Assembly (NCBI GenBank): GCA_033782935.1
Contig: JAWQEG010000129.1
Location: 129,001-193,000, forward strand
Source: Petrolisthes cinctipes
Lineage: Eukaryota > Arthropoda > Malacostraca > Decapoda > Porcellanidae
DNA: 64,000 nt
Direction: 5' to 3'
Numbering within the stretch: position 1 is the stretch's first letter; each line of letters starts with the position of its first letter. The notes beneath the pieces are model-generated. The model worked only from the letters and a program-made list of their open reading frames with translations. It searched no databases and was not told where the DNA came from. Of this stretch, positions 25,831-37,700 are shown in pieces. A program made the position numbers and the translations under genes.

Positions 25831-28790
25831 CTGAATTTGAGATATCGACTTTGGGCACCTAAAATATCGATTTTTAGCATGTTTTGGGCCTATATTTTGA
25901 AAATATTCTAGCACTGAGTAGGAATGTACAGATCGCTTCTGGAACCCCAAAATATCGAATTTTCGGGTGTTTCGAGCCTGAATTTGAGATATAAACAGGT
26001 ACAGAAGATGCATGCACATATCGACTTTTGGGCACCTAAAAGATCGATTTTCAGTATGTTTTGGGCCTGGATTTTGAAAATACTCTAACACGGAGTAGGC
26101 ATGTACAGCTCGCTTCTGGGACCCCAAAATATCGAATTTTCGGGTGTTTTGGGCCTGAATTTAAGATATCGACTTTGGGCACCTAAAATATCGATTTTTA
26201 GCATGTTTTGGGTCTATATTTTGAAAATATTCTAGCACTGAGTAGGCATGTACAGATCGCTTCTGGGACCCCAAAATATCGAATTTTCGGGTGTTTTGAG
26301 CCTGAATTTGAGATATAGACGGGTACAAAAGATGCATGCACATATTGCCTTTGGGCACCTAAAATATCGATTTTTAGCATGTTTTGGGCTTTTATCTGAG
26401 TAGGCATGTACAGATCGCTTCTGGGACCCCAAAATATCGAATTTTCGGGTGTTTTGAGCCTGAATTTGAGATATAGACGGGTACAAAAGATGCATGCACA
26501 TATCGACTTTTAGGCACCTAAAAGATCGATTTTCAGTATGTTTTGGGCCTGTATTTTGAAAATACTCTAACACTAAGTAGGCATGCACAGATCACTTCTG
26601 GGACCCCAAAATGTCGAATTTTCGGGTGTTTTGAGTCTGAATTTGAGATATAAACAGGTACTGAAGATGCATGCACATATCGACTTTTGGGCACCTAAAA
26701 GATCGATTTTCTGTATGTTTTGGGCCTATATTTTGAAAATATTCTAGCACTGAGTAGGTATGTACAGATCGCTTCTTGGACCCCAAAATATCGAATTTTC
26801 GGGTGTTCTGAGCCTGAATTTGAGATATCGACTTTGGGCACCTAAAATATCGATTTTTAGCATGTTTTGGCCCTATATTTTGAAAATATTCTAGCACTGA
26901 GTAGGCATGTACAGATCGCTTCTGGGACCCCAAAATATCGAATTTAAGGGTGTTTTGAGCCTGAATTTGAGATATAAACGGGTACAGAAGATGCATGCAC
27001 ATATCGACTTTTGGGCACCTAAAATATCGATTTTCTGTTTGTTTTGGGACTGTAATTTGAAAATACTCTAACACGGAGTAGGCATGTACAGATCGCATCT
27101 GGGACCCCAAAATATCAAATTTTCGGGTGTTTTGGGCCTGAATTTGAGATATCGACTTTGGGCACCTAAAATATCGATTTTTAGCATGTTTTGGGTCTAT
27201 ATTTTGAAAATACTCTAACACGGAGTAGGCATGTACAGTTCGCTTCTGGGACCCCAAAATATCGAATTTTCGTATCTTTTGGGCCTGAATTTGAGATATC
27301 GACTTTGGGCACCTAAAATATCGATTTTTAGCATGTTTTGGGCCTATATTTTGAAAATATTCTAGCACTGAGTAGGAATGTACAGATCGCTTCTGGAACC
27401 CCAAAATATCGAATTTTCGGGTGTTTCGAGCCTGAATTTGAGATATAAACAGGTACAGAAGATGCATGCACATATCGACTTTTGGGCACCTAAAAGATCG
27501 ATTTTCAGTATGTTTTGGGCCTGGATTTTGAAAATACTCTAACACGGAGTAGGCATGTACAGCTCGCTTCTGGGACCCCAAAATATCGAATTTTCGGGTG
27601 TTTTGGGCCTGAATTTAAGATATCGACTTTGGGCACCTAAAATATCGATTTTTAGCATGTTTTGGGTCTATATTTTGAAAATATTCTAGCACTGAGTAGG
27701 CATGTACAGATCGCTTCTGGGACCCCAAAATATCGAATTTTCGGGTGTTTTGAGCCTGAATTTGAGATATAGACGGGTACAAAAGATGCATGCACATATT
27801 GCCTTTGGGCACCTAAAATATCGATTTTTAGCATGTTTTGGGCTTTTATCTGAGTAGGCATGTACAGATCGCTTCTGGGACCCCAAAATATCGAATTTTC
27901 GGGTGTTTTGAGCCTGAATTTGAGATATAGACGGGTACAAAAGATGCATGCACATATCGACTTTTAGGCACCTAAAAGATCGATTTTCAGTATGTTTTGG
28001 GCCTGTATTTTGAAAATACTCTAACACTAAGTAGGCATGCACAGATCACTTCTGGGACCCCAAAATGTCGAATTTTCGGGTGTTTTGAGTCTGAATTTGA
28101 GATATAAACAGGTACTGAAGATGCATGCACATATCGACTTTTGGGCACCTAAAAGATCGATTTTCTGTATGTTTTGGGCCTATATTTTGAAAATATTCTA
28201 GCACTGAGTAGGTATGTACAGATCGCTTCTTGGACCCCAAAATATCGAATTTTCGGGTGTTCTGAGCCTGAATTTGAGATATCGACTTTGGGCACCTAAA
28301 ATATCGATTTTTAGCATGTTTTGGCCCTATATTTTGAAAATATTCTAGCACTGAGTAGGCATGTACAGATCGCTTCTGGGACCCCAAAATATCGAATTTA
28401 AGGGTGTTTTGAGCCTGAATTTGAGATATAAACGGGTACAGAAGATGCATGCACATATCGACTTTTGGGCACCTAAAATATCGATTTTCTGTTTGTTTTG
28501 GGACTGTAATTTGAAAATACTCTAACACGGAGTAGGCATGTACAGATCGCATCTGGGACCCCAAAATATCAAATTTTCGGGTGTTTTGGGCCTGAATTTG
28601 AGATATCGACTTTGGGCACCTAAAATATCGATTTTTAGCATGTTTTGGGTCTATATTTTGAAAATACTCTAACACGGAGTAGGCATGTACAGTTCGCTTC
28701 TGGGACCCCAAAATATCGAATTTTCGTATCTTTTGGGCCTGAATTTGAGATATCGACTTTGGGCACCTAAAATATCGATTTTTAGCATGT
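25826..28790 (+). repeat. 1,454-bp tandem duplication, two copies
   Basis: Sequence from about 25,826 to 27,336 recurs at about 27,280 to 28,790, shifted 1,454 bp. Shared rare variants include GTAGGAATGTACAG (25,920 and 27,374), GGGCCTGGATTTTG, CAGCTCGCTTC, CATATTGCCTTTGGG and the GGGCTTTTATC deleted H2 (26,390 and 27,844). I noticed no differences across long stretches, so this is among the youngest events in the window. The segmental copy at 36.6-37.9 kb has only one of these units. Confidence 0.86.
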
Positions 28791-31700
28791 TTTGGGTCTA
28801 TATTTTGAAAATATTCTAGCACTGAGTAGGCATGTACAGATCGCTTCTGGAACCCCAAAATATCGAATTTTCGGGTGTTTCGAGCCTGAATTTGAGATAT
28901 AAACGGGTACAGAAGATGCATGCACATATCGACTTTTGGGCACCTAAAATATCGATTTTCTGTATGTTTTGGGACTGTATTTTGAAAATACTCTAACACG
29001 GAGTAGGCATGTACAGATCGCTTCTGGGACCCCAAAATATCGAATTTTCGGTGGTTTTGGGCCTGAATTTGAGATATCGACTTTGGGGACCTAAAATATC
29101 GATTTTTAGCATGTTTTGGGCCTATATTTTGAAAATATTCTAGCACTTATTAGGCATGTACAGAACGCTTCTGGGACCCCAAAATATCGAATTTTCGGGT
29201 GTTTTGAGCCAGAATTTGAGATATAAACGAGTACAGAAAATACATGCACATATTGACTTTGGGCACCTAAAATATCGATTTTCAGCATGTTTTGGGCCTG
29301 TATTTTGAAAATACTCTAACACGGAGTAGGCATGTACAGATCGCTTCTGAGACCCCAAAATATCGAATTTACGGGTGTTTTGGGCCTGAATTTGATATAT
29401 CGACTTTGGGCACCTAAAATATCGATTTTTAGCATGTTTTGGGCCTATATTTTGAAAATATTCTAGCACTGAGTAGGCATGTACAGATCGCTTCTGGGAC
29501 CCCAAAATATCGAATTTTCGGGTGTTTTGAGCCTGAATTTGAGATATAAACAGGTACTGAAGATTCATGCACATATCGACTTTTAGGCACCTAAAATATC
29601 GATTTTGAGCATGTTTTGGGTCTGTATCTTGAAATCATTCAAAGTAGGAGTAGGCATGTTCAGATCGCTTCTAGGACCCAAAAATACTGAATTTTCGGGT
29701 GTTTTGAGCCTGAATTTGAGATATAAACGGGTACAGAAGATGCATGCACATATCGACTTTGGACACTTAAAATATCGATTTTTAGCATGTTTTGAGCCTA
29801 TATTTTGAAAACATTCTTGCACTGAGTAGGCATGTACAGATCGCTTCTGGGACCCAAAAATATCGAATTTTCGGGTGTTTTGAGGTTGAATTTGAGATAT
29901 AAACGAGTAAAGAAGATGCATACACATATTGACTTTGGGCACCTAAAATATCGATTTTTAGCATGTTTTGGGCTTTTATCTGAGTAGGCATGTACAGATC
30001 GCTTCTGGGACCCCAAAATATCGAATTTTCGGGTGTTTGGAGCCTGAATTTGAGATATAGACGGGTACAGAAGATGCATGCACATATCGACTTTTAGGCA
30101 CCTAAAAGATCGATTTTCAGTATGTTTTGGGCCTGTATTTTGAAAATACTCTAACACTAAGTAGGCATGCACAGATCACTTCTGGGACCCCAAAATGTCG
30201 AATTTTCGGGTGTTTTGAGTCTGAATTTGAGATATAAACAGGTACTGAAGATGCATGCACATATCGACTTTTGGGCACCAAAAATATCGATTTTGAGCAT
30301 GTTTTGGGTCTGTATTTTCAAATCATTCTAACTAGGAGTAGGCATCTACAGATCGCTTCTAGGACCCAAAAATATCGGATTTTTGGGTGTTTTAAGGTTG
30401 AATTTGGGATATAAACGGGTACAGAAGATGCATCCATATATCGACTTTTGGGCACCTAAAAGATCGATTTTCAGTATGTTTTGGGCCTGTATATTGAAAA
30501 TACTCTAACACGGAGTAGGCATGTACAGATCGCTTCTGGGACCCCAAAATATCGAATTTTAGTATCTTTTGGGCCTGAATTTGTGATATCGACTTTGGGC
30601 ACCTAAAATATAGATTTTTAGCATGTTTTGGGTCTATTTTTTGAAAATATTCTAGCACTGAGTAGACATGTACAGATCGCTTCTGGGACCCCAAAATATC
30701 GAATTTAAGGGTGTATGGTGCCTGAATTTGAGATATAAACGGATACAGAAGATGCATGCACATATCGACTTTTGGGCACCTAAAATATCGATTTTCTGTA
30801 TGTTTTGGGCCTGTATTTTGAAAATACTCTAACACGGAGTAGGCATGTACAGATCGCTTCTGGTACCCCAAAATATCGAATTTTCAAGTGTTTTGGGCCT
30901 GAATTTGAGATATCGACTTTGGGCACCTAAAATATCGATTTTTAGCATGTTTTGGGCCTATATTTTGAAAATATCCTAGCACTGAGTAGGCATGTACAGA
31001 TCGCTTCTGGGACCCCAAAATATCGAATTTTCGAGTGTTTCAAGCCTGAATTAGAGATATAAACGGGTACAGAAGGTGCATGCACATATCGACTTTTGGG
31101 CACCTAAAATATCGATTTTCTGTATGTTTTGGGACTGTATTTTGAAAATACTCTAACACGGAGTAGGCATGTACAGATCGCTTCTGGGACCCCAAAATAT
31201 CGAATTTTCGGGTGTTTTGGGCCTGAATTTTTAGATATCGACTTTGGGCACCTAAAATATCGATTTTAAGCATGTTTTGGGCCTATATTTTGAAAAATTT
31301 CTAGCACTGAGTAGGCATGTACAGATCGCTTCTGGGACCCCAAAATATCGAATTTTCGTGTGTTTTGAGCCTGAATTTGATATATAGATGGGTATAGAAA
31401 ATACATGCACATATTGACTTTGGGCACCTAAAATATCGATTTTCAGCATGTTTTGGGCCTGTTTTTTTAAAATACTCTAACACGGAGTAGGCATGTACAG
31501 ATTGCTTCTGAGACCCCAAAATATCGAATTTACGGGTGTTTTGGGCCTGAATTTAATATATATACTTTGGGCACCTAAAATATCGATTTTTAGCATGTTT
31601 TGGGCCTATATTTTGAAAACATTCTAGCATTGAGTAGGCATGTACAGATCGCTTCTGGGACCCCAAAATATCTAATTTTCAGGTGTTTTGAGCCTGAATT

Positions 31701-31814
31701 TGAGATCTATACGGGTACAGAAAATGCATGCACATATTGACTTTGGGCACCTAAAATAACGATTTTCAGCATGTTTTGGGCCTGTATTTTGAAAATACTC
31801 TAACTCGGAGTAGA

Positions 31815-34722
31815 CATGTACAGATCGCTTCTGGGACCCCAAAATATCGAATTATCGGGTGTTTTGAGCCTGAATTTGAGATATAAACAGGTACTGAAGA
31901 TGCATGCACATATTGACTTTTGTGCACCTAAAATATCGATTTTGAGCATGTTTTGGGTCTGTATCTTGAAATCATTCTAACTAGGAGTTGGCATGTACAG
32001 ATCGCTTCTAGGACCCAAAAATACCGAATTTTCGGGTGTTTTCAGCCTGAATTTGAGATATAAACGGGTACAGAAGATGCATGAACATATCGACTTTGGA
32101 CACTTAAAATATAGATTTTTGGCATGTTTTGAGCCTATATTTTGAAAAAAGTTCTAGCACTAAGTAGGCATGTACAGATCGCTTCTGGGACCCTAAAATA
32201 TCGAATTTTCGGGTGTTTGGAGCCTGAATTTGAGATATAAACGGGTACAGAAGATGCATGCACATATCGACTTTTGGGCACCTAAAAGATCGATTTTCAG
32301 TATGTTTTGGGCCTATATTTTGAAAATACTGTAACACGGAGTAGGCATGTACAGTTCGCTTCTGGGACTCCAAAATATCGAATTTTCGTATCTTTTGTGC
32401 CTGAATTTGAGATATCGACTTTGGGCACCTAAAATATCGACTTTTAGCATGTTTTGGGCCTATATTTTAAAAATATTCTAGCTCTAAGTAAGCATGTACA
32501 GATCACTTCTGGGACCCCAAAATATCGAATTTTCGGGTGTTTTGAGTCTGAATTTGAGATATAAACAGGTACTGAAGATGCATGCACATATCGACTTTTG
32601 GGCACCAAAAATATCGATTTTGAGCATGTTTTGGGTCTGTATCTTGAAAACATTCTAACTAGGAGTAGGTATCTACAGATCGCTTCTAGGACCCAAAAAT
32701 ATCAGATTTTCGGGTGTTTGGAGCCTGAATTTGAGATATAAACGGGTACAGAAGATGCATGCACATATCGACTTTTGGGCACCTAAAAGATCGATTTTCA
32801 ATATGTTTTGGGCCTGTATTTTGAAATAACTCTAACACGGAGTAGGCATGTACAGATCGCTTCTGAGACCCCAAAATATCGAATTTACGGGTGTTTTGGG
32901 CCTGAATTTAATATATATACTTTGGGCACCTAAAATATCGATTTTTAGCATGTTTTGGGCCTATATTTTGAAAATATTCTAGCACTGAGTAGGCATGTAC
33001 AGATCGCTTCTGGGACCCCAAAATATCGAATTTTCGGGTGTTTTGAGCCTGAATTTGAGATATATACTGGTACAGAAAATGCATGCACATATTGACTTTG
33101 GGGACCTAAAATATCGATTTTCAGCATGTTTTGGGCATGTATGTTGAAAATACTCTAACACGGAGTAGACATGTACAGATCGCTTCTGGGACCCCAAAAT
33201 ATCGAATTATCGGGTGTTTTGAGCCTGAATTTGAGATATAAACAGGTACTGAAGATGCATGCATATATCGACTTTTGGGCACCTAAAATATCGATTTTGA
33301 GCATGTTTTAGGTCTGTATCTTGAAATCATTCTAACTAGGAGTTGGCATGTACAGATCGCTTCTAGGACCCAAAAATACCGAATTTTCGGGTGTTTTCAG
33401 CCTGAATTTGAGATATAAACGGGTACAGAAGATGCATGCACATATCGACTTTGGACACTTAAAATATAGATTTTTAGCATGTTTTGAGCCTAAATTTTGA
33501 AAAAAGTTCTAGCACTGAGTAGGCATGTACAGATCGCTTCTGGGACCCAAAAATATCGAATTTTCGGGTGTTCTGAGGTTGAATTTGAGATATAAACGAG
33601 TACAGAAGATACATACACGTATTGACTTTGGGCACCTAAAATATCGATTATCAGCATATTTTGGGCTTTTATCCGAGTAGGCATGTACAGATCGCTTCTG
33701 GGACCCCAAAATATCGAATTATCGGGTGTTTTGAGCCTGAATTTGAGATATAAACAGGTACTGTAGATGCATGCACATATTGACTTTTGGGCACCTAAAA
33801 TATCTATTTTTAGCATGTTTTGGGTCTGTATCTTGAAATCATTCTAACTAGGAGTTGACATGTACAGATCGCTTCGAGGACCCAAAAATACCGAATTTTC
33901 GGGTGTTTTCAGCCTGAATTTGAGATATAAACGGGTACAGAAGATGCATGCACATATCGACTTTGGACACTTAAAATATAGATTTTCAGCATGTTTTGAG
34001 CCTATATTTTGAAAAAAGTTCTAGCACTGAGTAGGCATGTACAGATCGCTTATGGGACCCTAAAATATCGAATTTTCGGGTGTTTGGAGCCTGAATTTGA
34101 GATATAAACGGGTACAGAAGATGCAAGCACATATCGACTTTTGGGCACCTAAGAGATCGATTTTCAGTATGTTTTGGGCCTATATTTTGAAAATACTGTA
34201 ACACGGAGTAGGCATGTACAGTTCGCTTCTGGGACTCTAAAATATCGAATTTTCGTATCTTTTGTGCCTGAATTTGAGATATCGACTTTGGGCACCTAAA
34301 ATATCGATTTTTAGCATGTTTTGGGCCTATATTTTGAAAATATTCTAGCTCTAAGTAAGCATGTACAGATCACTTCTGGGACCCCAAAATATCGAATTTT
34401 CGGGTGTTTTGAGTCTGAATTTGAGATATAAACAGGTACTGAAGATGCATGCACATATCGACTTTTGGGCACCAAAAATATCGATTTTGAGCATGTTTTG
34501 GGTCTGTATCTTGAAAACATTCTAACTAGGAGTAGGCATCTACAGATCGCTTCTAGGACCCAAAAATATCAGATTTTCGGGTGTTTGGAGCCTGAATTTG
34601 AGATATAAACGGGTACAGAAGATGCATGCACATATCGACTTTTGGGCACCTAAAAGATCGATTTTCAATATGTTTTGGGCCTGTATTTTGAAAATACTCT
34701 AACACGGAGTAGGCATGTACAG
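31815..34722 (+). repeat. 1,867-bp tandem duplication bridging the segmental copies
   Basis: About 31,815-32,855 matches about 33,682-34,722 at a shift of 1,867 bp. Shared marks include GAATTATCGGGTG, GTGTTTTCAGCC, GAAAAAAGTTCTAGC, ATACTGTAACACGG, GTATCTTTTGTGCC and TAGCTCTAAGTAAGC. The right copy fills the gap between the two segmental copies, so it belongs to the same exchange history. Confidence 0.82.
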
Positions 34723-37700
34723 TTCGCTTCTGGGCCCCCAAAATATCGAATTTTCGGGTGTTTTATGCCTGAATTTGAGATATAAACGGGTACAGAAAAT
34801 ACATGCACATATTGACTTTGGGCACCTAAAATATCGATTTTCAGCATGTTTTGGGCCTATATATTGAAAATACTCTAACACGGAGTAGACATGTACAGAT
34901 CGCCTCTGGGACCCCAAAATATCGAATTTTCGGGTGTTTGAAGCCTGAATTTGAGATATAAACGGGTACAGAAGATGCATGCACATATCGACTTTTGGGC
35001 ACCTAAAAGATCGATTTTCAGTAAGTTTTGGGCCTATATTTTGAAAATATTCTAGCACTGAGTAGGTATGTACAGATCGTTTCTTGGACCCCAAAATATC
35101 GAATTTTCGGGTGTTTTGAGCCAGAATTTGAGATATAAACGGGTACAGAAAATACATGCACATATTGACTTTAGGCACCTAAAATATCGATTTTCAGCAT
35201 GTTTTGGGCCTGTATTTTGAAAATACTCTAACACGGAGTAGGCATGTGCAGATCGCTTCTGAGACCCCAAAATATCGAATTTACGGGTGTTTTGGGCCTG
35301 AATTTGATATATCGACTTTGGGCACCTAAAATATCGATTTTTAGCATGTTTTGGTCCTATATTTTGAAAATATTATTGCACTGAGTAGGCATGTACAGAT
35401 CGCTTCTGGGACCCCAAAATATCGAATTTTCGGGTGTTTTGAGCGTGAATTTGAGATATAAACGGGTACAGAAAATGCATGCACATATTGACTTTAGGCA
35501 CCTAAAATATCGATTTTCAGCATGTTTTGGGCCTGTATTTTGAAAATACTCTAACACGGAGTAGGCATGTACAGATCGCTTCTGAGACCCCAAAATATCG
35601 AATTTACGGGTGTTTTGGGCCTGAATTTGATATATCGACTTTGGGCACCTAAAATATCGATTTTTAGCATGTTTTGGGCCCATATTTTGAAAATATTATA
35701 GCACTGAGTAGGCATGTACAGATCGCTTCTGGGACCCCAAAATATCGAATTTTCGGGTGTTTTGAGCGTGAATTTGAGATATAAACGGGTACAGAAAATG
35801 CATGCACATATTGACTTTGGGCACCTAAAATATCGATTTTCAGTATGTTTTAGGCCTGTATTTTGAAAATACTTTAACACGGAGTAGACATGTACAGATC
35901 GCTTCTGGGACCCCAAAATATCGAATTTTCGAGTGTTTTGAGCCTGAATTTGAGATATAAACAGGTACTGAAGATGCATGAACATATCGACTTTTAGGCA
36001 CCTAAAATATCGATTTTCAGCATGTTTTGGGTCTGTATCTTGAAATCATTCAAAGTAGGAGTAGGCATGTACAGATCGCTTCTAGGACCCAAAAATACCG
36101 AATTTTCGGGTGTTTTGAGCCTGAATTTGAGATATAAACGGGTACAGAAGATGCATGCACATATCGACTTTGGACATATAAAATATCGATTTTTAGCATG
36201 TTTTGAGCCTATATTTTGAAAAAATTCTAGCACTAAGTAGGCATGTACATATCGCTTCTGGGACCCAAACATATCGAATTTTCGGGTGTTTTGAGGTTGA
36301 ATTTGAGATATAAACGAGAACAGATGATACATACACATATTGACTTTGGGCACCTAAATTATCGATTTTCAGCATGTTTTGGGCTTTTATCTGAGTAGGC
36401 ATGTACAGAACGCTTATGGGCCCCCAAAATATCGAATTTTCGGGTGTTTTGAGCCTGAATTTGAGATATAAACGGGTACAGAAAATACATGCACATATTG
36501 ACTTTGGGCACCTAAAATATCGATTTTCAGCATGTTTTGGGCCTATATATTGAAAATACTCTAACACGGAGTAGACATGTACAGATCGCTTCTGGGACCT
36601 CAAAATATCGAATTTTCGGGTGTTTTGGGCCTGAATTTGAGATATCGACTTTGGGCACCTAAAATATCGATTTTTAGCATGTTTTGGGCCTATATTTTGA
36701 AAATATTCTAGCACTGAGTAGGAATGTACAGATCGCTTCTGGAACCCCAAAATATCGAATTTTCGGGTGTTTCGAGCCTGAATTTGAGATATAAACGGGT
36801 ACAGAAGATGCATGCACATATCGACTTTTGGGCACCTAAAAGATCGATTTTCAGTATGTTTTGGGCCTGGATTTTGAAAATACTCTAACACGGAGTAGGC
36901 ATGTACAGCTCGCTTCTGGGACCCCAAAATATCGAATTTTCGGGTGTTTTGGGCCTGAATTTATGATATCGACTTTGGGCACCTAAAATATCGATTTTTA
37001 GCATGTTTTGGGTCTATATTTTGAAAATATTCTAGCACTGAGTAGGCATGTACAGATCGCTTCTGGGACCCCAAAATATCGAATTTTCGGGTGTTTTGAG
37101 CCTGAATTTGAGATATAGACGGGTACAAAAGATGCATGCACATATTGACTTTGGGCACCTAAAATATCGATTTTTAGCATGTTTTGGGCTTTTATCTGAG
37201 TAGGCATGTACAGATCGCTTCTGGGACCCCAAAATATCGAATTTTCGGGTGTTTTGAGCCTGAATTTGAGATATAGACGGGTACAAAAGATGCATGCACA
37301 TATCGACTTTTAGGCACCTAAAAGATCGATTTTCAGTATGTTTTGGCCCTATATTTTGAAAATATTCTAGCACTGAGTAGGCATGTACAGATCGCTTCTG
37401 GGACCCCAAAATATCGAATTTAAGGGTGTTTTGAGCCTGAATTTGAGATATAAACGGGTACAGAAGATGCATGCACATATCGACTTTTGGGCACCTAAAA
37501 TATCGATTTTCTGTTTGTTTTGGGACTGTAATTTGAAAATACTCTAACACGGAGTAGGCATGTACAGATCGCATCTGGGACCCCAAAATATCAAATTTTC
37601 GGGTGTTTTGGGCCTGAATTTGAGATATCGACTTTGGGCACCTAAAATATCGATTTTTAGCATGTTTTGGGTCTATATTTTGAAAATACTCTAACACGGA

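Larger units (their letters stand above)
24070..33706 (+). repeat. Segmental duplication, left copy (9.6 kb)
   Basis: It matches 34,720-42,550 in order, but the shift changes stepwise: 10,653, then 10,800, then 9,022, then 8,845, then 8,844. The steps equal +147 (one S), -1,778 (the 1,454-bp duplication plus one 324-bp dimer), -177 (one L) and -1. Shared private markers include TTCGGTGGTTTT (29,046 and 37,891), GTGTATGGTGCC, GATCTATACGGG and GAAAAAAGTTCTAGC. Confidence 0.85.

Noticed and set aside
28046..29146. Long minus-strand open frames (up to 366 codons) as a repeat-protein gene family
   Set aside because: They follow directly from a stop-free frame in a satellite whose monomers are multiples of three. 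The translations are the monomer read over and over, starts and stops fall at random variant sites, frames shift wherever a 176-bp monomer occurs, and no promoter or splice structure is visible.
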